From NCBI GenBank assembly GCA_022495005.1, contig JAGYXB010001022.1:186001-250000 (forward strand): 64,000 nt of DNA, read 5' to 3'. The notes below the pieces were generated by a model, which was not told the DNA's origin, made no database searches, and saw only the letters and a list, made by a program, of their open reading frames with translations. Source of the stretch: Rhyacophila brunnea. Taxonomy: Eukaryota; Arthropoda; Insecta; Trichoptera; Rhyacophilidae. Of this stretch, positions 1-10,540 are shown in pieces (within the stretch, counting starts at the first letter, position 1; every line of letters starts with the position of its first letter). The translations under genes and the position numbers were made by a program.

Positions 1-446
1 AATATGCCAATCGATTGCTGAAAGTTATATAAATTATATTGAATCATCGAGTTTTTTTAAATTGTAATACCTACCCGATATAAAACAAAAATACCAATAT
101 CAGATTTATTACAAAAATTTAATGTAACTTCAAAGCAACAGTAGGATAACTGAAATAGAACACTTTTGATAATATTAGACACAAAAATATTACCATTAGG
201 TATAATCTATTATAAACGGCAGAAAAAACAAAATGCACATATAGTTGACGATTTGATTTCTATGAAAAAAATATTAAACGTCAATAGCTAAGTCCGCATG
301 TAGTGACTTCATCACCCGATTCCTCTTCAACTTTTAAATTCTGGTTTTACACCGAGAAGTTTTGTGCATGCGCAAAGGAGATGAATCTGTTTTAGTGTCA
401 GCATTCGTTCATCACAGCTTTCACTTCGTGAAGTCAAATAATATAC

Positions 447-550
447 CTGCGCTTCAATTTGTTCGTATAATCTTTATGGGTTATATCCCATAATGCGCAA
501 CGTGCCCTATACTCCTCAATAAAGATCATTGTCATCATTTCAGTCGACAT
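447..550 (-). CDS. MADF-domain exon (first exon, partial)
   Basis: Read on the minus strand, an ATG in the context AAAATGTC opens 34 codons that contain FIEEYRARCALWDITHKDY, a good match to the N-terminal half of a MADF (Myb/SANT-like) DNA-binding domain: aliphatic-x-x-x-Y-R, LWD, and K-x-Y spaced as in the family. The frame then meets CAG|GTATAT, a plausible 5' splice donor, and a stop soon after if read through, so an intron in phase 2 is likely. MADF proteins are sequence-specific transcription factors; the domain also occurs in accessory proteins of PIF/Harbinger transposons. No second exon was found in the 446 bases left in the window. It may be a real gene running off the left edge or a transposon-derived relic. 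Confidence 0.5.
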
Positions 551-744
551 TTTGCAAAAAATCGTAATATTTTAATACTAATATGCATCCAATATGATCA
601 ACTCTTTTATTTTCGGCTGTATGGATATTATCCGTGGCTCTATCCGACTGATTTTCTCTTGGGGATGCTTACATACTGTAGCTTAAAATTTAGAAGGAAT
701 CTTTATTTAGCTACATATTTTTTCAGACTTATACGCGGCGTAAA

Positions 745-1155
745 TATGAACTCTGCCATTCTTGGTGGTGTTGGCTTGTGTGTCTCTGATAATTACTTTA
801 GGAATCGAGGGCATCCGTTGTTTGTTCTCCCACGGTGCAGAACTAACCTGCCATTAGTAATGCCAATTGGTAGGGCAATAACCATGTTTAATGAAATCGC
901 TTCAGATATTGATATATTCCACTTACGTGAGGGTGAATTTAGGTGGACGTTGTTTTATTAGTTTTTAAGATAGGATCTATCAAAGTTCATTCTGTGTGCT
1001 TCCATCTACTTTTATTTTGTTACTTATTTTATTTATTTTCTTATTTATTACTTATTCTTTGTATTTTTATTTTTAAAAATTATTAACACTTATTTTATGT
1101 CATGTCGTGAACGCTTTGAATTTATAATTTGTTATGTTCATTATATGTAAAATAA
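745..1155 (+). mobile_element. CR1-like LINE, 5'-truncated: RT C-terminus and 3' UTR
   Basis: The frame ending at 961 finishes with VLPRCRTNLPLVMPIGRA and DIDIFHLREGEFRWT, the C-terminal tail of a LINE reverse transcriptase of CR1-like type (basic RT-N-x-x-x-x-x-P-I-x-R-A segment, then D-I-F and an F-R motif). It is followed by a T-rich 3' UTR with TGTCATGTCGTGAACG, which recurs in the copies at 22.3 and 25.9 kb. The upstream portion of the 100-residue frame (before about residue 30) is not conserved and is probably flanking sequence. Only the last part of the element is present, as expected from 5' truncation during target-primed integration. Confidence 0.65.
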
Positions 1156-1159
1156 AGAA

Positions 1160-1640
1160 CTATTCTTAACATCGACTACCAATAGACTGAAATAAATATA
1201 TTTATTGGCAAGCGACTGCACGAACGACCCGAATCTTACCGAAAAATACGAAGCTGCTGGGGTGTTGAACAGAAATCCAAGCCGGTCGGATCGCAGTGCG
1301 CTAGTACTTTCATCACAAAATGGCGGCAATTTTCAAACCGATTTGAGGGCTGACGACGCATGCCCTATGTTCAATTCGTGAGACGTACGGTAAATTCCCG
1401 AGTGTAGACTTGGCTAATTATCATGAAACAAGAATTTGAAACTTATCCCACTGTTGATTTCAGGAAGTGATATTTAAAACATAAACAATGTTAAACAACA
1501 TAATAAAATTTCAAAAACAAAATTCATAGTTCATTACTGAAATCGCTACATGTGCCTGATAAGCATGACACTACGAAACAGTTCTGATCCATAAGAGGCT
1601 CATGGCTGTGACCATGTAGGTAATAAAATTGATAGGAGCA
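1160..1640. other. Unassigned stretch, GC-richer core at 1195-1385
   Basis: No gene was recognised. The core is more GC-rich than its surroundings and contains AAAATGGCGGC at about 1317-1327, which matches the YY1/Pho consensus. On the minus strand an ATG overlapping this motif opens about 40 codons that run into TCG|GTAAGA, a donor-like site. This would fit the 5' end of a gene on the minus strand, but no recognisable domain is encoded, so this stays a guess. Confidence 0.2.
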
Positions 1641-1645
1641 TTATA

Positions 1646-2307
1646 CAGTCGAACTTAGTTATTACGAGGAAGATGGAACCGACTGAATTTGCTCGTTATA
1701 AGCGGTACCGTTCTATCAGAGAATAGGTATTTTTAAATGAGCGGTCACATAACAAAAAAAGTCAAACAAACTTCGAAACTATAAAATCTGAAAAACATCG
1801 TAAAAATCCCCGAAACAAGCATGGCCTTCATAAACTACAAAAAAAAAATGTTTATTGTAATGAACGCTGGTACCAACGGTACCAACGGACTTCACAAAAT
1901 CTTGAATTTTTCAATCATGTGCGTGGATACTTTTTCATTATTGTCGGCGAAAACAACAATTAGACACTTAACTAGTGTCATAAACTTAATCCGTCCACCG
2001 GCGGCATCCTGTCCGATCGGATTTTATTGCTTAGGGTCGAAATATTTTTAAACGATCATTTAGTGCTAACACCGCGACTGGCGCGTTTGGAGTCGTTGGC
2101 CATTAGATATAATTAACGTGTTATTTAAATATGGTAATTAAAATGTAATTAAAAGGTTAGCAGTGATTGTGTATTTTAGCTCGGAATATCCGATAAGTTG
2201 CTCGTAATAACAGTGAATAAATGTATGGAGAAAATCATATACCAAATGTCAACGAATGTCTCCTCATTACATCCGAGATCTCACATCGTAATAACCGAGT
2301 TCGACTC
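1646..2307. mobile_element. pogo/Tigger-type MITE, TA flanked
   Basis: The left end reads CAGTCGAACTTAGTTATTAC and the right end, reverse-complemented, reads GAGTCGAACTCGGTTATTAC. Both ends abut a TA dinucleotide, the target site of Tc1/mariner/pogo elements. Sub-terminal segments repeat the theme CTCGTTATAAGC (1693-1705) and GCTCGTAATAAC (2202-2213). The 662-bp interior has no recognisable transposase; its short frames on the plus strand are not conserved, so this is a non-autonomous copy. Confidence 0.7.
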
Positions 2308-2309
2308 TA

Positions 2310-3120
2310 TGTCCAAATTCATGATTGGAAACCAAGCCTCGCGAAAGCATTATTAATATGTATCAATCTCTTTCATCACATCATGACTAAGTCATGGCCG
2401 ATTGCTATTATACTGTGCGCCTCTATATATTGACAGCTACGTGCATATTGGCATATACGATGGCAGTACTGCAACGGTTTTAGTTCCAGAAACAACCGCG
2501 GTGACATGTTGTATGTCTCGATATAGAGCCGCAGTCTACCTGCCAAATGAAATGACTAGTTTTGTTTCTTTGGCTGCATCTCAATCATGATTAGACCTTT
2601 CTTCTTCTGTTAATTCATCCTGAAACAGAATACCCCCTCGAACAAATTCGCTAAAGTAAGATTGACAGATACACAAATAATACATTGTCTTATAAATACT
2701 ATGCAGCAATAATTATTGTAATGTGAGTACGACAATTGACAAGAAAATGCTTCTTGTACGGGCAATAAATGTTATGCTGGCTGTTTGTATTCGAACTTAA
2801 ACCAGTATTAGACTATAAAAGCTCTTTGAAAAAGATTTTTTTTTTATACAATACAAGATAAATGGACACACAAAGTTTTTTTAAAAAAAAATGTATTTTG
2901 GCGTATACGTTTGTTTTCATTATTTTATTTATATTTTTATAATCTGGTTGACGATTTTTATTTACCTACCATTTTAAATTTTTCATGTTCTACAATCAAC
3001 AAATATTTTTTGTTAATTTCTTGCCTTCTTCCATTTTGAAACGACCTGTCACAACAGTGCCCAGTGTTGTCATGTTTACAAAAATTTCAATAGATCTACT
3101 TACTGATATTTAATATTCTA
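2310..3120. other. Unassigned AT-rich stretch
   Basis: Short frames only; the 62-residue plus-strand frame at 2402-2590 has no recognisable motif. Homopolymer T and A runs occur at 2838-2846 and 2879-2891. Nothing else can be supported. Confidence 0.3.
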
Positions 3121-3128
3121 TTGCAATC

Positions 3129-3192
3129 GGTAAAGCACATTGGCCGAATTCTGATGGACGCGCATTCGAGACCTGTCAAGTAACACATTTTT
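3129..3192 (+). repeat. SINE head, tRNA-derived (family A), fragment
   Basis: The segment CGGTAAAGCACATTGGCC is followed 25-30 bases later by GCATTCGAGACC, which look like degraded A and B boxes of an internal pol III promoter. The order and spacing match the better-preserved family A head at 52.26-52.33 kb (minus strand), where GGTAAAGCACGTTGGCG and GGTTCGAGTCC are seen. Confidence 0.4.
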
Positions 3193-3289
3193 ATTTATTT
3201 AAACATGTCAGATATTAATAAAATCGTAAGTAAAAGTTACAAATAAGAAATATTATTTTGTATTACTAGGCCTTTTTATTACAACGTTT

Positions 3290-4000
3290 TTATTAGCTCG
3301 TATTATTGTTTGTCCAGTGGTTGTTTGTCCAGTAGAAATCTTGCAATCAATTTTTAACTAACTTCCTGGTTAGCTAGACATTTGAAAATTTTAGAATATA
3401 TCAGAACACGATGCCAACGCATTCTTTTAATACTTTTAGCCATCTTTAAGCAAAATTGAATTCATTTTCAGTTAATTCAGTTTTGCATGGAAAGTTATTT
3501 CAGAAAAATCCGTAAAAAGTAAAAGACTATTATTAGTTGCTAAGGGGGTGGTCCTAGCAACTAAATTATTAATATATACGTGCGTTACTATGTAAATCAA
3601 AATGAAATGTCAAAATGACATTACAGTATTCTATATTTGTTTGTTTGTTTTTTATTTTTATTTCCGACCATGTCCGATCCTAATAGAATCATATTATGGA
3701 CCTCCACAGAGTAGAGGTTTGTATTAACAGATTTTGTTTTTTACGAGAAATGGATGTCAGCCATTTGCTCAACCTATTAGGTCGATACCCTGACTCACAC
3801 ACAAATTGAAAAACAATATGTGTACTTGCCAGACCCTGGATTTGAACCTGAGACCCACGGCGTGATAGTCCAACGCTTAAGCCACGCGGCCTTACTTCAT
3901 ATCAAGTACAAGTTTGAGCATATTGAGCATAATAATTCAACAGAAAATTTAAAAACGTTGTATGTATATAAAAAGTTTTTTTTATCTTGTAATTATTTTA
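3290..4000 (+). repeat. Dispersed repeat R, copy 1, split by a SINE
   Basis: About 360 bp from 3290 (Tgttttgtccagtgg-like start, then CTAGACATTTGAAA, ATATATCAGAACACGATGCC and ATTAATATATACGTGCGTTA) is shared with 9420-9765. The homology resumes after the SINE at about 3930 with AACAGAAAATTTAAAAACG, which in the second copy follows directly. So copy 1 carries the SINE C insertion and copy 2 shows the uninterrupted state. No protein motif is visible in either copy. Confidence 0.6.
3667..3893 (-). repeat. SINE C copy 1, tRNA-derived
   Basis: On the minus strand the head reads GGCCGCGTGGCTTAAGCG, then a B-box-like GGTTCAAATCC, then TCTGGCAAGTACACATATTG, a body with GACCTAATAGGTTGAGCAA, and a 3' end GATCGGACATGGTC. 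The same order is seen at 10.5/11.4, 16.4, 24.6 and 24.9 kb. A tRNA-like head with A and B boxes and an unrelated body define it as a SINE. The short frames annotated through it have no coding value. Confidence 0.7.
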
Positions 4001-4009
4001 GAATTAGGA

Positions 4010-4740
4010 AATCGCCTTCTTTTTTTCTAATTTTACTAAGTAGGTACCAAAATATTATATTATATAACTGTTTTATTTAAAGAAATCTCTTTTTAAAAAA
4101 GATAGTTATCTATTTCCATAAAAATTATTAACATTACACTTATTTCCATTTTAAAAAATTTTATTCTCGTAAAGTTTTTGAAGAAAAGGTTAAAATTTCA
4201 ATCTCTAGCTAGATCAGGAATACACAACAACGTTCCGGCTAAAAAAAACGATAATAATTAATTGATACCTATAATGAGAAATCTGATAAAAAATATTTTG
4301 TAGGTACTTATTAAATAAATAAAAAATAAGAGCATGTAAGAATAAATACAACAAAACTAATATTAGTAAAGATCCAAACGCCATTTACTAATTAAAGTTA
4401 TGATTTAAAATTAAAAAAGATAGTCACCAATATTAACGGAAATTGGATAACACCTCTTATTATTGTCTTTTTGTAAGATTAATATGTATATAATTATTAT
4501 ATCAGTAGCTTATTCATTAAAGTTGGCCTGTAATGTGATGGGTTTAAGTTATTATAGTCAGTAAATAAAAATGCAGCATTTTTTCTATTATCCATGTTTA
4601 TGAAGTTATTATATATTAATTATATTAAATAGATAATTTATAAAATATAGAAAGTTGCATTCATAATTCATGTTTAATATTATTCATTGAATAACATAAT
4701 ATTTGAATACAAATTAAATAGAAAATATAATGATCAGCGC
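4010..4740. other. Unassigned AT-rich stretch
   Basis: No motif, long frame or shared repeat was recognised. The sequence is rich in ATTATA/TATAAT strings and short poly-A. Confidence 0.3.
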
Positions 4741-4744
4741 ATCT

Positions 4745-5010
4745 ATTCTATATACAGGACTGCTATCGGCAGCTATCGAGGGTAGTTTTTCATATATTTG
4801 TATCGAAGTATTATAATTGTTACAATAAGTTAGCCGTCCAAACAGCCAAAACTGTCTAGCTCGCTCTAAAAGTTAGCACAGCCAAGAGAGGTACTATTAA
4901 AACATAGCACTTATTGTAACAATTACAACTAACTTATTTTAATTGTTACAATAAGTTCTAATACTTCCATACAAAAATATGGAAAACTACCCTCGACAGC
5001 TACACGTCCG
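4745..5010. mobile_element. Palindromic MITE (family M), copy 1
   Basis: The left arm GACTGCTATCGGCAGCTATC GAGGGTAGTTTT and the right arm (reverse-complemented CGTGTAGCTGTCGAGGGTAG TTTTCC) form long imperfect inverted repeats that continue inward through a GTATNGAAGTATTA segment and TTGTAACAATT. The centre carries GCCAAAACTGTCTAGCTCGC. The whole is repeated at 15.95-16.25 kb. The length (about 265 bp), the symmetry and the absence of coding sequence fit a foldback MITE. Confidence 0.65.
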
Positions 5011-5014
5011 AACT

Positions 5015-6165
5015 TAAAATAGAAAAATCTTCAACCGATTGGACGTTGAATACATGATATATACTATTTAGTGATAATAAAATCCAACTCCAACATAAAA
5101 ATAATGAAGTATAATATATATCTTCTTTTTATTACTAAAAATTATAGAAATTTCATTGTAATCAAAAATCTTGGTCACAAATGTGTTCACGATAAAAATC
5201 CAGATGAGAATCCCTGATCTAGAGTGAGTCCGTAAGGGAGACATCACACGTCGATTATAATGTCGCTATGACCCGCTTAAGTGCTGCTAATGAAGGCTGT
5301 TAGATGGAAAATTAGCCGAGGAACTTAACACACTGCATAATAAGTAGATCAAAGCACCCACTTATATAATTTAGCTCTAGAACTCTAGACTTTTAAGTCT
5401 AATGTAACAGTTTTGAAGGCTAGATAGTATCAACACATACCTACCTAATATTATTATGTTTCGTTTTTAGAGTGAAACTGAATTATCTTTCATGTAATTT
5501 AACTAAGACCTATACTAATCAAAATATATAAGTAAATATCATTTATTGAACAAAGAAAAGAATAATATATATACCTTAGTAGTAGCCTATTAGGTGTACA
5601 CTACATCTGCCCAAGCCTTTGACGGTCTTTTGACAACATAATATTAAAGTGAATTCTTTGACTACCAAAGGTACCTAGCGGCAAAATACGTATCTTGCAA
5701 TTTGAGATAATTTATTGATTTGTTTCAATCAATACGCATCCAAAATATTTTTTAAAAATTGAGTTTGAATTCGTTAGATGATCCCACCGTATAATTATAT
5801 ATTATTTTATGGTAATGTGTAGGTATCATTAAAAAGCAACGATTTTTTTTTTATTAAAATAGGTTTAACGTATTTTATAGGGTTCCATGACAAAACAGAA
5901 CAGTGACAAAACAGAACAACGATAAATATAACTATGACCTTTCAGGAAAAATATAAATTTAATATTGAAATTGGCCTATCTCTATTATGTTGATAGATTT
6001 TTAATAGCACAGATTCATTTCGCCATAATAAATCAAATTATATACCTAATTTCTGCATTCCTAATCGCTAGAAAGCCTCAAATAAACGGGACTTTGACGG
6101 CAAGCTTAGGATATTTCATCTTAATCAATATAATATGTTCAAAATTATTGGGTGACTAGGTACAA
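5015..6165. other. Unassigned stretch
   Basis: No gene recognised. At 5880-5925 the string GACAAAACAGAACAGTGACA is a short tandem-like duplication, and a similar GTACTGTTTTGTCCGGTCAC occurs at 6281-6300, possibly decayed arms of the same kind of foldback as at 6541-6722. Confidence 0.3.
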
Positions 6166-6172
6166 CGAAATA

Positions 6173-6240
6173 ATGACCTAACCTAACCTAACCTAACCTA
6201 ACCTAAGCTTACCTAACATAACCTAATCTAACCTAACCTA
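6173..6240. repeat. (CCTAA)n telomere-type block
   Basis: About a dozen CCTAA units with a few variants (CTTAC, CATAA, CTAAT). CCTAA is the complement of TTAGG, the common insect telomere unit. The block lies between ordinary repeats, so it is interstitial. Similar shorter blocks occur at 12.23, 14.04, 36.99, 37.17 and 37.46 kb and as GGTTA at 19.5 and 22.2 kb, mostly inside family D. Confidence 0.85.
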
Positions 6241-6540
6241 AATAGATTCCACATAAATTAATGTTTCATTTCTCCCCTGGCTGTACTGTTTTGTCCGGTC
6301 ACAGTGTCATGTACACCGTGTGCACCGGTCATGTATTTCGAAAAACTTATTTTTTTCTAAAAATATAATAGCTTAAAATCCTTTTTATTTATATCAAATC
6401 GAGCTTCAATATTCAACCATACCAAACTTAGATTCGATATTAGATGCATAATGTATTATCAACTAGCGTCTCATAAGGCGAAAAACTGTTGGAAGTATAA
6501 AATGTTGTTAATTATAATGAGTGCATAATATTATATTAAA

Positions 6541-6722
6541 TTTAATAAAACACAAAATGCAGTAGGTACTAATAATCAGGACCGGTTTTGTCCGCTTCAA
6601 AAGAACATTGTCAAACGTTTACCAAATTGACAATCTTTGAACCGGACAAAACCGGTCATGATTATTATTAAACTGAGTGGAATTACATACTATTCCATAT
6701 TGTGTTTTTAATAATGTATATC
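6541..6722. mobile_element. Foldback MITE with ACCGGTTTTGTCCG core
   Basis: The left arm contains ATAATCAGGACCGGTTTTGT and the right arm, reverse-complemented, ATAATCATGACCGGTTTTGT, with about 37 well-matched bases around a short centre of about 25 bases. Outward, weaker pairing continues through AATAAAACACAAAATG / ATTAAAAACACAATATGG. No coding capacity. Confidence 0.65.
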
Positions 6723-6724
6723 CA

Positions 6725-7558
6725 CCAAAAATTGTTGACAGTTAACACCGTTAAAGAAAGTAAGTTTATATGTATTATAACTGATAAGTGTTTCCAAGTA
6801 TTCTAATCTGGATTGTAAATATAACCACCTACGACTCTTCCTAGCATAATATTATAAACACGGTTTCAAAGAGAAAATAATCTCCCAGGTTCAAGTGAGT
6901 GAAATCAAATCATTTCCTAAATAAATTTAGTAAGGATATTAAACATACGGGAGGAATTATAAAACAGGAAATAGTTAAACCTCTTAAAATAGAAGAAACT
7001 TCTAAGAAAATTTGAATGCGTGTTCTAAAACTAATTTATGAAAATCTTCAAAATGCTATGAATTATAAAATCTAATACATTGTTACAGAAATAAGTAAAT
7101 AAAAAGTTATAAACATTTTATCTAGAGGCTGTATTCTGATGATGAGTTAGATAATTGCAAATGATTTTGATATTCTTTTAGAAAAAGCAAGAAATTAATA
7201 TATCATTTTTCACCCCAAGTCTGGGGACCCATAAGATTGTAGACCCCAAATGAGCGTGATTTAAGGTAAGTGTAATTTAATTTTAATTCTGATCACTTGA
7301 GAATGGCCTTTGCAAGGAGCTCAAAACGTCGAAGATAAAATGAGGAGGAACATGGGGCGATAACCCAAAAATCTAATATGATATTATACAACCAGTGAAA
7401 GTCTCCAATAATATTTCAGGTTATTTTTTTTTAATATTAAAATAATTCCCTTGTATTCGAAACTGTCCACTATATTTTTAAAAAGTAGCAACTCGGAAAA
7501 ACCTCACAAGCCATGGAGTTTAAAAAAATGTCAACTAATCATGGCTATTCATCACTAT
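6725..7558. other. Unassigned stretch with a Penelope-like tail string
   Basis: At about 7295-7335 the string GAATGGCCTTTGCAAGGAGC followed by TCAAAACGTCGAAG resembles the short motif seen near the 3' ends of many Penelope-like elements (a GATGGCC...CGAAACGTCG arrangement). No coding remains accompany it. The rest shows nothing recognisable. Confidence 0.25.
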
Positions 7559-7559
7559 A

Positions 7560-8566
7560 AGGCTCGTAACATCGAACCTGAATTGAACGAATCAAATGGC
7601 ACCGTTGGATTTATTTGATTTGGAACCGTTTGGTAGAATGTCCACGGAAACGCTTTTCTGACGACTAATTAGTGTTGCCAGTACTTAAAATTAATTCATA
7701 ACATACGAGTCTCTAAAACAGAAACATATTTATTGAAACGTCAACTTGTTATGAAATTCTAACCTCCTATCGTCGTCTACAATAATACAAATTTAACAAA
7801 CTGTCGTATTCATTCATTTTAAATGTACAAAATATAAAGAATGCTTCATGAATAGGTAGCCACTTAGTTAATTTATAAGATTTATAGGTACGACAAGTTT
7901 TTAAAAATTATTTTTGATTAAAGCTTTTCATAATTGACCACTTGTTTATGTCGACAGTATGATATTGTGACAATTGAACATATTAAATTGATAAAATTCG
8001 TTAGGTAATATAAAGATCATTCCGGGTTGATTTAACACAGTTTGTAGTTTAGAATATCCGTTACAAAATATACTTAAATAAAATGAAAATAAATTCTTGG
8101 TCTGACATAATAATTATAGTACCTAATGATATTAAATTGAACTCTTTGCATAGAAAATATGGCTGGATTTTGAGATAATAAGACCAAAAGCGACGTCTTG
8201 TTCGCGTATGGTTACTTATGAATAATAGGTATTGATTATTAATCTATAATATACATAATTCAAGTAAACTTCTATGGTGTAAATGTCTAACATATTAATA
8301 TGAACACCTCACGATATTTAAATGCCGAATAATGCTTATCAACACTTTGACAGATTGCCATTAGTCTATGGATCGTCCGAATTGGTTTGACGTTTCATGT
8401 CAAACCATTTCTGATGGTCCGAGAACGGTTTGATTTTTAATGATACACTGAACCAAACGTCAAATCTCAAGCCATTTCCGGTCTACTTTCTACTCATACA
8501 ATTTGTACGTATATTGTCTATGGTTTAGTTTGATTTGTTTCGTTCAGGTTGAAAGATACGAACCTA
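7560..8566. mobile_element. Non-autonomous DNA transposon, about 1 kb, with 40-bp TIRs
   Basis: The left end AGGCTCGTAACATCGAACCT GAATTGAACGAATCAAATGG pairs with the right end reverse-complemented AGGTTCGTATCTTTCAACCT GAACGAAACAAATCAAACTA. Subterminal TCAAACC/GGTTTGA strings recur at 8378-8435. No transposase motif was found inside. A clean target duplication was not seen, so the superfamily is open. Confidence 0.55.
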
Positions 8567-8836
8567 GCATCATCATCACCCGGGGTCGTACCACCGCTGG
8601 ATGATCCCTGAATTACATTGATTGTTGTGTATATTCAGTATTGAATGAAAAAAATACTAAAAATTATTAGAAACTACAAACACGACAAAACTAGAATATT
8701 GAATAACCCTAATGCTATCTTTAAAACGTTAGTACCGTCGTTAGCATGATTTCTATTAAAATTTAAAATTTATTTATAAAATATATAATGAAAGTGTTAC
8801 CAATATTTAAATAAAAATACATGAGTAAAAGAATGT

Positions 8837-9083
8837 GTACGTAGAAACACACCGAGTAGACTCTATATTTATACTACGTCCACATAAACTCACCCTTACG
8901 AAAGTGGAATATATCAATATCCAATTGATTTGGTTGAATACAGTTATTGCTCTCCCAATTGGCATTACCAGTGTTATGTTCTACACATTGGAAGAACAAA
9001 AGCGGATACTCTCGATTTCTAGGGTAATTATCAGCGACACACAAGTCAATGAATGCTACCAAGAATGGTAGAGTTTTCATTTA
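8837..9083 (-). mobile_element. CR1-like LINE C-terminal fragment
   Basis: On the minus strand, a frame reads ...FIDLCVADNYPRNREYPLLF... and ends DIDIFHFRKGEFMWT, the same C-terminal tail as at 0.9 and 26.1 kb. The middle is diverged and the basic segment is out of frame. After the end of the frame the 3' UTR start TCTACTCGGTGTGTTTCTAC is a decayed form of that in the 25.9-kb copy. Confidence 0.6.
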
Positions 9084-9094
9084 CAATGCATATA

Positions 9095-9230
9095 AGTCGG
9101 AAAAAATATGTCGTTAAGGGAACACAAAATTAACAAAAACTGGCTTATCCTACTGGATGTGGTAGGAACAGGCTAGAGATCTAGAGTGTAGAAAAATATG
9201 GGATAAACTTAAACACGTGTTATTAAAGAA
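9095..9230 (+). repeat. Dispersed repeat shared with 57375-57520
   Basis: The string GATCTAGAGTGTAGAAAAAT ATGGGATAAACTTAAACACG is closely matched in inverted orientation at about 57.4-57.46 kb. There, the minus strand has an 86-residue open frame containing YLTGVEKQATDLECGRIWDK; here the corresponding frame is broken by stops. It may be part of a retroelement protein that I do not recognise. Confidence 0.45.
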
Positions 9231-9419
9231 TATGCTATTTTCCATAGTTACATATTATATCATAATATGCATTTCGGTTTTTCACGTGCTTTCAATCTTT
9301 GGGAACAGTCTACGCGGTTTTTTTACTTGTATTTTATGGCGGCCAGGCCATAAATTACTCTGCTTCAGAACTTTGGTCCATGGCAACGGCTTTTAGATTT
9401 ATATATATTTTACAACGTT

Positions 9420-9850
9420 AGGTCGTATTCTTATTTGTGCGGTGGTTGTTTATCCAGTACAAATCTTGCAATCGATTTTTAACTAACTAACTTCCCGACT
9501 AGCTAGACATTTGAAACTTATAGAATATATCAGAACACGATGCCAATGTATTTTTTTAATACTTTTAGCCATATTTAAGTAGAATTGAATTCATTTTCAA
9601 TTAATTCTGTTTTGAATGAAAAGTTATTTCGGAAGAAATCCGTAATCCAATCCACTATTATTGGTTGCTAGGGGGTCTGGGGTCATATCAACTAAATTAT
9701 TAATATATACGTGCGTTACTATGGAAATCAGTACGAAAATTAAAAATTACATTTCAGTATTATTTTTATCAAATCAAGTCAAGTTTACATGATTGAACAG
9801 AAAATTTAAAAACGTTGTATATAAAAAGTTATTTTTATCTTGTCATTATT
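9420..9850 (+). repeat. Dispersed repeat R, copy 2 (uninterrupted)
   Basis: This copy matches 3290-3640 through its length (CTAGACATTTGAAA, ATATATCAGAACACGATGCC, ATTAATATATACGTGCGTTA) and continues without the SINE into AACAGAAAATTTAAAAACG at 9798. It is the unoccupied state of the site that carries SINE C in copy 1. Confidence 0.6.
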
Positions 9851-9898
9851 ATTAATATATTTCAAAATATAAAGATAGTATAAATTTATATTTATTCG

Positions 9899-9985
9899 CA
9901 TGGTGGAGTGGTAACTTTATTTGTTAAATCATTCGTCCAGCACTCGATCGTTGTGTGTTCGAACCCTCTGGGTCCTACGCTTCAC
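9899..9985 (+). repeat. tRNA-like SINE head (single copy here)
   Basis: CGCATGGTGGAGTGGTAACT is an A-box-like start and TGTGTTCGAACCCTCTGGGT has a near-consensus B box (GTTCGAACC). The arms do not pair as a full cloverleaf and no acceptor stem closes, so this is better read as a SINE head or tRNA relic than a functional tRNA. Confidence 0.35.
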
Positions 9986-9994
9986 TCAGATTCT

Positions 9995-10540
9995 GATTCT
10001 AATATGCATGTTTGTGTAGCTTTTCCAAGTTATGTATTTTCAATTAGTGAAAATTGATAACGCCGTCCCAGTTCATAAATAAATTAAACTCAGTGAATCA
10101 AAACTCAAAGAAAAATAATATGGAAATATGATAGGAGTTATGAATAAATATAATGCTTACGTATAAAGTTTTCTTTTGATGAAAATTTTATGGCTCAGCG
10201 TACAAATAAAAATTAACGCCTAACTAAATTCATACTTGTTCCCTATTCCAGGCATACTGTTAACTTTATCTCGTTTTATTTCAAATAACTTTAAGTAAAC
10301 AAAAAAAAAATGCGATTTTGTTTTTGAATCAGTAAAAAAATGTTCGAAACATTTTTTCCGAATCTTTCGAGTTTCTATGTTCAAAGTTTTTTGTTTCAAT
10401 CGTATCAAGATTCTAATAATGAGATTCTTTTGTTTATTTCAAATTACTTTGTGTATAGATAAATTATTTATTTATTCAAATAATCTTATTCGTTATTGTG
10501 TACAAACAGTTCATTTAAATTATAATTTACTTACTTACTT
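9995..10540. other. Unassigned AT-rich stretch
   Basis: Overlapping short frames on both strands around 10220-10590 show no motif. A TTACTTACTTACTT run lies at 10526-10540. Nothing further can be supported. Confidence 0.3.

Noticed and set aside
7295..7335. Penelope-like 3' end
   Set aside because: Only a short resemblance (GATGGCC-like then AAACGTCG); without coding or terminal repeats it was kept as a note in the unassigned stretch.
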